From NCBI GenBank assembly GCA_040877625.1, contig JBBDNK010000041.1:481592-545591 (forward strand): DNA of 64,000 nucleotides, read 5' to 3'. This document shows positions 23,720 to 31,294 of this stretch, piece after piece; the stretch's first letter is position 1; each line of letters opens with the position of its first letter. Source of the stretch: Methylonatrum sp040877625. Lineage in GTDB: Bacteria; Pseudomonadota; Gammaproteobacteria; Nitrococcales; Aquisalimonadaceae. Position numbers and translations under genes: made by a program. Under the pieces are notes generated by a model. That model did no database searches and had not been told where the DNA came from. It saw only the letters and a list, made by a program, of their open reading frames with translations.

Positions 23720-24151
23720 TCATCCGTTATCGTAGCGCCACCATTTGTCCTGATGAAGGTTGTACATGTCTATATCCAGCAAGCGCATGTTGAGCGGTTC
23801 ATTGGGACCGCCCCAGGACAGCGGCCTGAGGTGATCCACCAGATAGCCCGGCGGCGTGATCCCCTGTCTCAGCCATTGTTTCATCCACCCTGGGCAACGG
23901 TGACTCTCGGCAAATTCCCGAAGAAACTCGGCGCGTGCTTCCCGGCAGGCCGGCAGTGACAGCAGTCGCTGGTATTCCATCTGCCGCTGGACAAGCTCCT
24001 CGCGAGACATGATCTTTCGTAAAAACATGGCGAATCCTTGCAGCACCAGGCCTGACGGAGAATCCCGCGGCCTCGGCCATAGCAAGGATGCTAACAAAGC
24101 GGTTATGCACGCCACATTGACCATAAGGCGTAACCAGCAGCATGGCGTCAT
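23720..24151 (-). CDS. Small protein with N-terminal hydrophobic segment and HNH-like motif
   Basis: A 143-aa protein. An N-terminal hydrophobic stretch (LMVNVACITALLASLLW, about residues 9-25) suggests membrane anchoring or export. The C-terminal half contains VDHLRPLSWGGPNEPLNMRL followed by LDIDMYNLHQDKW, giving the D-H...P-L-x-x-G-G-x-N...N...H spacing of HNH nuclease folds. A middle helical part (SREELVQRQMEYQRLLSLP) has charged residues. It could be a periplasmic or membrane-tethered HNH nuclease; a non-catalytic relative is equally possible. AAGGAAG about 9 nt before the ATG at 24151 supports the start. No immunity or toxin partner gene is evident. Confidence 0.6.
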   Translation of the reverse strand: MTPCCWLRLMVNVACITALLASLLWPRPRDSPSGLVLQGFAMFLRKIMSREELVQRQMEYQRLLSLPACREARAEFLREFAESHRCPGWMKQWLRQGITPPGYLVDHLRPLSWGGPNEPLNMRLLDIDMYNLHQDKWWRYDNG

Positions 24152-24298
24152 CAGTGCACTTCCTTTAGGAGCTCCATGGGAATGGATCAGAGGCTCCTTT
24201 ACAATCCCAACGCACGTCGTATTGCCGTAGGCGATTCAATATTGCCAACCCGGACGTCCTCCGGGGCTGATCGTAGATCCGAATCAGGAGACAGCTTC

Positions 24299-24682
24299 AT
24301 GAAGAAAGAATCACTACACGCCAAGGGCCTCGCCACCCGTAGAGAAGTGCTCGGCGACGCGTACGTCGACAAATCGCTGGACAATGCCGACGAGTTCGCC
24401 TGGCCATTGCAGGAGCTGGTTACCGAGTACTGCTGGGATGCCATCTGGAACCGCCCCGGCTTGCCGCGCAAGACCCGCAGCCTCGTCAACATCGCCATGT
24501 TCACGGCACTGAACCGGCCCCATGAACTACGCGCGCATCTGGTGGGCGCCATCCGCAACGGCTGCACGGAAGAGGAGATCCGTGAAGTGCTGTTGCAGGG
24601 CGCCGTGTACTGCGGCATGCCGGCGGGCATTGATGCGTTCCGGGTCGCGAAGGAGGTGCTGGCGGACATCAACAAGAAATAG
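24299..24682 (+). CDS. Carboxymuconolactone decarboxylase family protein
   Basis: A 127-aa protein of the CMD/AhpD-like family. Typical features are LGDAYVDKSLDNADEF, LPRKTRSLVNIAMFTALNRPHELRAH (split here by position, about residues 57-82) and GCTEEEIREVLLQGAVYCG. PcaC-type members decarboxylate 4-carboxymuconolactone in the protocatechuate pathway, but no other pca gene of that pathway adjoins it, so the substrate is unknown. I chose the ATG at 24299 with CAGGAG upstream; the frame is open to 24176 without similarity. It is a single gene, 80-85 bp before the PAS-GGDEF-EAL gene. Confidence 0.85.
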   Translation: MKKESLHAKGLATRREVLGDAYVDKSLDNADEFAWPLQELVTEYCWDAIWNRPGLPRKTRSLVNIAMFTALNRPHELRAHLVGAIRNGCTEEEIREVLLQGAVYCGMPAGIDAFRVAKEVLADINKK

Positions 24683-24760
24683 CATCCACCACCAGCGCGT
24701 TAACGCGCTGCTGTCCAGAGTGGATGCCAACAAATCATTTGCTTCACTGGAGGCCGGCGG

Positions 24761-27646
24761 TTGATCATGTCGAATGATCTTTCGCAGGAAGGCGTATTGG
24801 TGAAGCAAGGGCCTGAAAAGGCGGAAAACAGTGGCAGCCTGTCGCAGTTCGCGATTGATAATGCCGCTGACGGGGCTGTGTGGCTGCGACGCGACGGCAC
24901 GCATTACTATGTCAACAAGGCCATCTGCAGGCTGCTTGGGTATAGCCGCGAAGAACTGATGTCGCTGACGGTGTTCGACGTCAACCCGCAATTCACGGCG
25001 GAGAATTGGGCTGAACACTGGGAGGCGCTCAAACAGGCTGGATCGTTCACGAACGAGGGGCGGTTGCAGGGCAAGGACGGGCGCGTCGCGTTAGTGGAGA
25101 TAAGTGCCAATTTTCTCGTCTTTGCGGGCGAGGAGTACAACTGCGCATCGATTCGCGATGTAACCGGGCGCAAGCACGCGGAAGAGCTGCTTCACCGCAG
25201 TGGCATGCTGCTGCGGATTGCCGGCCAGACCGCGCGAATCGGCGGTTGGGCGGTTGATCTCGCCGAGGGGCGAATCTTGTGGTCGGATGAGGTCTGCGCC
25301 ATTCACGAGCTTCCCAAGGGGACCGCGCCCAGCCTGGAAGAAGGTATTGGATTCTATGCCCCGGAATGGCGTGATCGTCTCAGAGCGGTGTTTGATGCCT
25401 GTGCGCGGCATGGCACCCCCTATGACGAGGAAATGGAAATCATTACCGCGAAGGGTCGTCGAATCTGGGTCCGCAGCATGGGTGAGGCGCTGCGCGACGA
25501 CTGCGGAACCATTACTCAGGTAAGGGGCGCGTTCCAGGATATCACCGAGCAGAAACGGGTTGCCCGCACACTGGATCAGAGTCGGCGGCGTTTCCGCGAG
25601 CTGGCCGATGCCATGCCGATGATTGTGTGGACCGCCGACGCCGACGGCGAACTGGACTTCGCGAATCGCGCCCTGGATGACTACACCGGCATCACGGAGG
25701 CGGATCTGCCGCGCAGCGGCTGGTTGCAGGCCGTTCATCCCGACGATAAAGACAGTTGTCTGGCAGCCTGGGGCGAGTCAGTTCGCACCGGCAAGGAGTA
25801 TATGGTCGAATTTCGCGTCAGGAACCGGGCGAACGGGAAGTACCGCTGGCATCTCGTCCGCGCCGTACCCATACGGGATGAAGCCGGAACGATCGTGAAA
25901 TGGTATGGAACGGCCACGGATATACATGACCAGAAGACGACGGAAGAGGAGTTGAGCCGTCTGGCATCACGGCTGGCGAACACACTGGAGAGCATTACCG
26001 ATGCCTTCTATACCCTCGATCAGAACTGGCGGTTTACCTATATCAACAAAGAGGCCGAGCGCATTTTCGGCCGCGACCGGACCGATATGCTGGGCAAGGT
26101 GATCTGGGAAGAGTTCCCGGAATTACATGAAACCCGGATCTACAAAGAGTATCAGCGCGCGGTGGACGAAGTCCGTACCGTACAATTTGAAGAGCGATCT
26201 CCCTCCTTTGGTGTCTGGCTCGAGATTCACGGCTACCCGTCCGAGGAGGGTCTCGCGGTTTATTTTCGCGATATCAGCGGCCGCAAGCAGGCCGAGGAAG
26301 ATATCCAGTTTTTCGCGCTCTACGACCCGCTGACGCGGCTGCCGAACAGGCGCCTGTTGCAGGACCGACTGCAACAGGCGCTGGTGGCAGCCACGCGCAA
26401 CCGGCTAAACGGTGCGGTGCTGTTTCTCGATCTGGATAACTTCAAGACGCTTAATGACACGCTGGGCCATGACGAAGGGGACCTGCTTCTGCAGCAGGTC
26501 GCCGACCGGTTGACCATCGGGCTTCGCGAGAGCGACACGGTAGGGCGTTTTGGAGGCGATGAATTCGTGGTCATTCTCGGCGAGCTGGACGCGTCAGCCG
26601 AGCAGGCTGCCCTCAAGGCGGAGCGAATCGGCAAGACTATTCTGGCAGCCCTCAATCAGCCTTATCGGCTGGGTGGGTACCAGCGTCAGATTACGCCAAG
26701 CATTGGCATCACAATGTTCGGTCAGCAAGGCGACAGCGCCAATGAGCTGATGAAGCGCGCCGATTTCGCGATGTACCAGGCCAAGGCCGGCGGCCGCAAT
26801 ACCCTGCGGATGTTCGATCCGGCCATGCAGGCCACGGTCAATCGCCGCGTCGAACTTGAAGCCGATATGCGCGAGGGTTTGCAGCGCCGGGAATTCGTAC
26901 CGTATTACCAGCCCCAGGTTGATGACACCGGGCGGCTGACGGGTGCCGAGGCGCTGGCGCGCTGGCAGCATGCCGAGCGCGGGCTTATTTCGCCGGCGGA
27001 GTTCATTCCGGTGGCCGAGGAGACCGGGCTGATCCTTCCCCTTGGACGTCACATGCTGGAGGCGGTTTGCACCCAACTGGCAGTCTGGGCGGACAGACCC
27101 GACACAGCTGATCTGAGCCTCGCCGTGAATATCAGTGCCCGCCAGTTCCACCATCCCGACTTCGTCGACGGCGTACTCGAGGTCATCGATCAGACGGGCG
27201 CCAATCCAGAAAGGCTCAAGCTGGAGCTTACCGAGAGTCTGCTGCTGGAAGACGTGGAAGACGCCATTACCAAGATGACGGCGCTGAAAGACTGTGGCGT
27301 GCGCTTTTCGCTGGATGATTTCGGTACGGGCTATTCGTCTCTCTATTATCTCAAGCGCCTGCCGCTGGAGAAGCTGAAAATCGATCAACGATTTGTTCGG
27401 GACGTGCTCACCGACGCCATCGACGCCGCTATCGTCCGCACGGTCATTGTGCTGGCGCAGAGTCTGGGGCTCGGTGTCATTGCCGAGGGTGTGGAGACGG
27501 TGCAGGTAAGGGATTTTCTTGGCCACCACGGCTGTGCCCATTATCAGGGCTTTCTTTTCGGTTATCCGGAGCCTATTGAGCAATTCGAAGCGCGAATGCG
27601 CGATCGCCAGGGAGACGCTGATTTACTCATGCGGCCGGGTGAATAA
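24761..27646 (+). CDS. Multi-PAS GGDEF-EAL cyclic-di-GMP protein
   Basis: A 961-aa soluble protein. Four PAS/PAC units (about residues 28-140, 145-262, 268-388, 393-508), each ended by a typical D-I-T/S-x-x-K motif, lead into GGDEF (about 520-680, GRFGGDEFVVIL) and EAL (about 695-945, GAEALARWQH, SLDDFGTGYSS, VIAEGVETVQ). Both catalytic motifs look intact. No membrane segment is seen, so it senses cytosolic or bound small-molecule signals. GGAGG lies 7 nt before a TTG at 24761 and 13 nt before the ATG at 24767; either start is possible. The last codons and stop lie in a long hairpin repeat (27606-27663), so the C-terminal tail derives from that element. Confidence 0.93.
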   Translation: MIMSNDLSQEGVLVKQGPEKAENSGSLSQFAIDNAADGAVWLRRDGTHYYVNKAICRLLGYSREELMSLTVFDVNPQFTAENWAEHWEALKQAGSFTNEGRLQGKDGRVALVEISANFLVFAGEEYNCASIRDVTGRKHAEELLHRSGMLLRIAGQTARIGGWAVDLAEGRILWSDEVCAIHELPKGTAPSLEEGIGFYAPEWRDRLRAVFDACARHGTPYDEEMEIITAKGRRIWVRSMGEALRDDCGTITQVRGAFQDITEQKRVARTLDQSRRRFRELADAMPMIVWTADADGELDFANRALDDYTGITEADLPRSGWLQAVHPDDKDSCLAAWGESVRTGKEYMVEFRVRNRANGKYRWHLVRAVPIRDEAGTIVKWYGTATDIHDQKTTEEELSRLASRLANTLESITDAFYTLDQNWRFTYINKEAERIFGRDRTDMLGKVIWEEFPELHETRIYKEYQRAVDEVRTVQFEERSPSFGVWLEIHGYPSEEGLAVYFRDISGRKQAEEDIQFFALYDPLTRLPNRRLLQDRLQQALVAATRNRLNGAVLFLDLDNFKTLNDTLGHDEGDLLLQQVADRLTIGLRESDTVGRFGGDEFVVILGELDASAEQAALKAERIGKTILAALNQPYRLGGYQRQITPSIGITMFGQQGDSANELMKRADFAMYQAKAGGRNTLRMFDPAMQATVNRRVELEADMREGLQRREFVPYYQPQVDDTGRLTGAEALARWQHAERGLISPAEFIPVAEETGLILPLGRHMLEAVCTQLAVWADRPDTADLSLAVNISARQFHHPDFVDGVLEVIDQTGANPERLKLELTESLLLEDVEDAITKMTALKDCGVRFSLDDFGTGYSSLYYLKRLPLEKLKIDQRFVRDVLTDAIDAAIVRTVIVLAQSLGLGVIAEGVETVQVRDFLGHHGCAHYQGFLFGYPEPIEQFEARMRDRQGDADLLMRPGE

Positions 27647-27663
27647 ATCAGCGTCTCCCTGGC
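27606..27663. repeat. Long hairpin made of two inverted copies of the GGGAGAC repeat
   Basis: Arms 27606-27628 and 27641-27663 are 23-bp inverted repeats with one mismatch and a 12-nt loop. Each arm contains GGGAGACGCTGATTTAyTC, the same unit found singly at 20088 and 23628. The hairpin contains the 3' end and TAA stop (27644-27646) of the PAS-GGDEF-EAL gene and could stop transcription or stabilise its mRNA. It looks like a small inverted-repeat element (MITE- or REP-like) inserted at the gene end. Confidence 0.8.
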
Positions 27664-27793
27664 GGCTCCTGTTTCGGATCAGGTGGGCGATCCGCATTGT
27701 GGGACAGTTGCGTATAATGCCAGGCCGCGCCGTGGTTGCCGAGTGATCCGCGGGCAGGCACGGGCGCTACCGAAATTACGCTGGGAGTCGGCT

Positions 27794-28555
27794 GTGGACA
27801 AGACGCTTGCCAAGGGGTTAGCCGTGCTGGAGGCACTGGTGGAAGGCGAGGGCTCGCAGGGTGTCTCGCAGATCGCGCGCAAGCTGGCCTTGTCGAAAAG
27901 CAATACCCATCGCCTGCTGCAGACGCTTTCCGTGCTCGGCTATGTTGCATCCAGCGACGGCAAATACCGCCTGACGCCGAAGCTCTGGGTGCTTGGCGCG
28001 GATCTGATCTCCCGGCTTGATGTGCGCCGTATCGCCATGCCGGAACTGGAGAAGCTCGCCGAGGAGACACGGGAAACCGTGCACCTCTCGGTATTGGACA
28101 GGGACGAGGTGGTGTACGTCGAGAAGATCGACAGCCCCCAGCCGGTGCGCGCCTACACCAAGATCGGCGGTAGGGCGCCGGCCTATTGCGTGGCGACCGG
28201 CAAGGCGCTGCTGGCCTTCCAGCCGCAAACGCTGATCGACCGCGTTGCCGAGCATCTGCAAGCCTATACCAGCCGCACCATTACGCATGCGCAGGCCCTG
28301 TCACGGGAACTGGCCGAAGTCCGTGCGCTGGGGCATGCCGTGAATCGGGGCGAGTGGCGGGATGAGCTCGGCGGCATAGGCGCCCCGATATTCGACTCGC
28401 ACGGCGCCGTGATCGCCGCGCTCGGCATCTCCGGGCCGACCAGCCGTGTCAATGCCACGGCCGTTGCCCGGTTTGCGCCCCTGGTCAGGCAGGCGGCGCG
28501 GAATGTATCGCGGCAAATGGGCGCGACGCTCGGTAGCAGCGGCCTGCCGGAGTAG
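27794..28555 (+). CDS. IclR-family transcriptional regulator
   Basis: A 253-aa IclR protein starting at GTG 27794 (VDKTLAKGLAVLEALV), with GGGAG about 7 nt upstream. The N-terminal winged helix-turn-helix covers about residues 1-65 (VSQIARKLALSKSNTHRLLQ); the effector domain follows (VHLSVLDRDEVVYVEKIDS, PAYCVATGKALLAF, GIGAPIFDSHGAVIAALGISG). It acts as a dimer on short palindromes. Its stop is 5 bp from the stop of the convergent CoA-transferase gene; a natural target is the palindrome/direct-repeat site at 29818-29857 that precedes that gene. Confidence 0.92.
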   Translation: MDKTLAKGLAVLEALVEGEGSQGVSQIARKLALSKSNTHRLLQTLSVLGYVASSDGKYRLTPKLWVLGADLISRLDVRRIAMPELEKLAEETRETVHLSVLDRDEVVYVEKIDSPQPVRAYTKIGGRAPAYCVATGKALLAFQPQTLIDRVAEHLQAYTSRTITHAQALSRELAEVRALGHAVNRGEWRDELGGIGAPIFDSHGAVIAALGISGPTSRVNATAVARFAPLVRQAARNVSRQMGATLGSSGLPE

Positions 28556-28560
28556 ATCCG

Positions 28561-29754
28561 CTACCTTGGCTTTGAAGGCGTTGGCGGTTCGTCTTCGCAC
28601 CACTGCGAGATCACCTCTGCCGTGTGCTCGCCAAGCTCGGGCGGAGGGCGGCGAATGGTGAAGTCGAAGCCGGAGATTCCAACCGGAAAGCCGGTGGTTC
28701 GGGTGCTGACGCCATTGGGCAGCTGCAGGTCCTGAACAAGCCCCATGTGTTTCACCTGCGGGTCCTGCAGTACATCGGCGTAGCTATTGATCGCGCTGGC
28801 CGGGACGCCGCGCTTTTCCATTTCGGCCAGCCAGTAGCTCGCCGGTCGGGTGCGGAATACCTGCTCCAGGGTTTCCGCGAGCCGGGTCTGGTTGCTCGCC
28901 CGCAGCAGCTGGGTCTGGTATTCCGGGCGGTCGGCCAGTTCCGGCATGGAGACGGCTGCGCAGACTTCCCGCCATAGTTTGTCGTTGCCGGCGGCGATGA
29001 CGAAGTAGTCGTCCTCGGCCCGGAAGGCCTGGTAAGGGGCGTTGCGCGGATGGGCCGAGCCGATGCGGCCGCCGGACTTGCCGGTGCCGAAGTACTCGCT
29101 GGTCTGCAGGGCCGAGATGCCGATCAGGCTGCCGAGCATGGAACAGTCGATACACGTGCCCTTGCCGGTCCGCTCCCGCTTCAGGAGGGCGGCGGAAATG
29201 GTGTAGGCGGCATAGAGGCCGGCACTGAAATCACCCACCGGCACACCGCATTTGACCGGACCGCCGTGCTCTTCGCCGGTCACACTCATCAGCCCGCTCA
29301 TGGCCTGGACGGTGACGTCGAAGGCGCCGCGCGCGGCGTAGGGGCCGGTCTGGCCGTAGCCGCTGATGGAGCAGTAGATCAGGCCCGGACTGTCCTTCGC
29401 CAGGGTCTCGTAATCGAGCCCAAAGCGCGCCAGCACACCGGGCCGAAAGTTCTCCACCAGCACGTCGGCGCTGCCGCAGAGCGTTTTCAGTCGTGCAAGG
29501 TCGGCCGCGTTCTTGAGGTCAAGCGCTACGCTGCGCTTGTTGCGATTCACCGAGGCGAAGTTCTCGCTGAACGGTGTGTGTTCCTCATTCGATGAGATAG
29601 GCGGCCAGTTGCGCATGCCGTCGCCGCCGCTGGGGCTCTCTATCTTGACCACATCGGCTCCGAGGTCAGCGAGCAGGGAGCCGGCGAACGGGCCGGCTGC
29701 GATCTGGCCGAACTCAAGCACACGAATACCTTCCAGCAGACCGGCGTCAGCCAT
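28561..29754 (-). CDS. Class III (CaiB/BaiF) CoA-transferase
   Basis: A 397-aa protein of usual length for formyl-CoA transferase-like enzymes. It has GIRVLEFGQIAAGPFAGSLL at the start, ADVVKIESPSGGD, NRNKRSVALDLK, LVENFRPGVLARFGLDY and a candidate catalytic Asp in VPVGDFSAGLYAAY. These enzymes move CoA between carboxylic acids. The substrate is not given by sequence; succinyl-CoA:3-sulfinopropionate or glutarate transfer would fit the neighbourhood. The ATG at 29754 begins the family-conserved part; the frame continues open to 29910 through the regulatory region without similarity. It is divergent from the thiol dioxygenase gene. Confidence 0.92.
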   Translation of the reverse strand: MADAGLLEGIRVLEFGQIAAGPFAGSLLADLGADVVKIESPSGGDGMRNWPPISSNEEHTPFSENFASVNRNKRSVALDLKNAADLARLKTLCGSADVLVENFRPGVLARFGLDYETLAKDSPGLIYCSISGYGQTGPYAARGAFDVTVQAMSGLMSVTGEEHGGPVKCGVPVGDFSAGLYAAYTISAALLKRERTGKGTCIDCSMLGSLIGISALQTSEYFGTGKSGGRIGSAHPRNAPYQAFRAEDDYFVIAAGNDKLWREVCAAVSMPELADRPEYQTQLLRASNQTRLAETLEQVFRTRPASYWLAEMEKRGVPASAINSYADVLQDPQVKHMGLVQDLQLPNGVSTRTTGFPVGISGFDFTIRRPPPELGEHTAEVISQWCEDEPPTPSKPR

Positions 29755-29817
29755 GTTATGGATGTCCTCTTCAATGGAATGCCGCACGTTGACAGTGTTA
29801 TTGGCATCAAAATATAG

Positions 29818-29857
29818 TGTTCCATAATACATATCGGTGTTCCGTATTTCAATACGG
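29818..29857. promoter_or_regulatory. Candidate operator between CoA-transferase and thiol dioxygenase
   Basis: TGTTCCATAATAC (29818-29830) and TGTTCCGTATTTC (29838-29850) are direct repeats 20 bp apart with 10 of 13 matches. The second overlaps a perfect inverted repeat CCGTATT-TC-AATACGG (29842-29857). The size and the TTCC/GGAA-like half sites suit IclR-family operators. It lies between divergent genes at 29754 and 29952, and an IclR gene is at 27794. Confidence 0.6.
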
Positions 29858-29951
29858 CTGCAACTGTTACACTGCCGGATGGATGACAGCCGCCCGCGGC
29901 GGGCCGGCAATGTGGTCCAGGCGGAAGTGGAGACTGCGAGAGGGCTTCGTC

Positions 29952-30548
29952 ATGACGGACGCGTTACAGGATCTGGGCCGGCTACGGCAATTCGTTGTCC
30001 AGATGACCGATCTGGTGAACCGCGCCGGAGGCGACGAGCCGACCATGCTCGATACCGGCGCCGGCTACCTGAAGGAACTGGTCGCACGGGACGACTGGCT
30101 GCCGGCGTTCTGTGCCACACCTCACCCCGAGCACTACCAGCAGTATCTGCTGCACTGTGATCCGCAGGAGCGTTTCTCCGTGGTCAGTTTTGTCTGGGGC
30201 CCTGGGCAGGAAACGCCGGTGCATGACCATACCGTCTGGGGTCTGGTCGGCATGCTCCGCGGTGCGGAGCTGGAACAGCGCTACGCATTCGAGGACAACG
30301 CCCTGGTACCGGGACAGCGCGCCAGGCTCAACCCCGGGGATATCGGAATGGTTTCGCCGCGCATCGGTGACATGCACAAGGTTTCCAATGCCTGTGACGA
30401 CCGTGTTTCGATCAGTATTCATGTCTACGGTGCCAATATCGGTCGCGTGCATCGCCATGTGTTCTCGCAGGGGACGGGAGAGAAAAAGAATTTCGTGTCC
30501 GGCTACGCGAATGATGTGCTGCCCAACCTGTGGAGCGGTGATTCGTGA
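29952..30548 (+). CDS. Thiol dioxygenase, Gln-type (3-mercaptopropionate dioxygenase-like cupin)
   Basis: A 198-aa cupin of the cysteine dioxygenase superfamily. The iron ligands are visible as HDH in PVHDHTVWGLVGMLRG and a distal His in GDMHKVSN. Aligning by eye to mammalian cysteine dioxygenase, the Arg that binds the substrate carboxylate corresponds to Gln in HYQQYLLHCDP, and no crosslink Cys follows HDH. Bacterial Gln-type enzymes prefer 3-mercaptopropionate, giving 3-sulfinopropionate; cysteine activity is usually weak. I chose the ATG at 29952, the start of family similarity. It overlaps the next gene by GTGA, so the two are translationally coupled. Confidence 0.88.
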   Translation: MTDALQDLGRLRQFVVQMTDLVNRAGGDEPTMLDTGAGYLKELVARDDWLPAFCATPHPEHYQQYLLHCDPQERFSVVSFVWGPGQETPVHDHTVWGLVGMLRGAELEQRYAFEDNALVPGQRARLNPGDIGMVSPRIGDMHKVSNACDDRVSISIHVYGANIGRVHRHVFSQGTGEKKNFVSGYANDVLPNLWSGDS

Positions 30549-31279
30549 GTGAACCGGTGAATCTGCGGATTGATGGCGATTGCGCCATCGTGACCCTGAA
30601 CAATCCGCGCCGGGGCAACGCCCTGGGGCCGGAGCTGGTGGGGGCGCTGGGCAATGCGCTCGATGCGGCCGCCGATCAAGGCGCGGCCGTCATGGTACTG
30701 GACAGTGAAGGCAAACACTTCTGCACCGGCGTGGACCTGGCGGACGTCGAGCAGTTGAATGATGACGTCCTGCTCGACCGTTTTGTGGCGATTGAAGCGC
30801 TGCTGGCGCGTGTCTGGTCGGCACCGTTTCTGACCGTCGCCGTCGGACGTGGTCGTGTCATGGGCGCCGGCGCGGACCTGTTCGCCGCCTGCAACTACCG
30901 CCTGGCGCTACAGGGCAGCAGTTACGCCTTTCCCGGCGCCGCTTTCGGGCTGGTGCTCGGCACACGCCGGTTGGCTGTGCGCGTGGGGCCGGACGTTGCC
31001 ATGGACCTGGCCCTGTCCGATCGGAGCGTTCCCGCTGACGAGGCCCGGGCGCTTGGGCTGGCAAGTGCCGTACTGGACGTGCAGGCGCTGGAGGCGGCGC
31101 TCGAGCGGATCAGACAGACCGCCCGACGCTGCGCACCAGAGACGGTGCGCGACATAAAATGCGCGGCTTTTTCCAACTATCAAGGCCTGGATCAGGATCT
31201 GGCATCGCTTACCGAATCGGCGCGGCGGCCCGGCCTGCAGGAGCGCATCGTCGCGCACAAGAACCGCGTGCTTGGCTGA
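30545..31279 (+). CDS. Enoyl-CoA hydratase/isomerase family protein
   Basis: A 244-aa crotonase-fold protein. CTGVDLADVE and the oxyanion segment GRVMGAGADLFAACNYRLA identify the family. The glutamates that catalyse water addition in canonical hydratases (after GGAxE and around the P-E-x-x-L-G segment) are replaced here (AGADLF; AFPGAAFGLVLG), so hydratase activity is doubtful; isomerase, hydrolase or other crotonase chemistry is possible. The GTG start overlaps the stop of the thiol dioxygenase gene by 4 bp, which ties its function to that gene. The final region is short and Arg-rich (RRCAPETVRDIK). Confidence 0.85.
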   Translation: MSEPVNLRIDGDCAIVTLNNPRRGNALGPELVGALGNALDAAADQGAAVMVLDSEGKHFCTGVDLADVEQLNDDVLLDRFVAIEALLARVWSAPFLTVAVGRGRVMGAGADLFAACNYRLALQGSSYAFPGAAFGLVLGTRRLAVRVGPDVAMDLALSDRSVPADEARALGLASAVLDVQALEAALERIRQTARRCAPETVRDIKCAAFSNYQGLDQDLASLTESARRPGLQERIVAHKNRVLG

Positions 31280-31294
31280 TCGCCGCCCCCGGGT

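Noticed and set aside
24299..24682. Part of a protocatechuate (pca) operon
   Set aside because: No other gene of the pathway is adjacent; a family match alone does not assign PcaC function.
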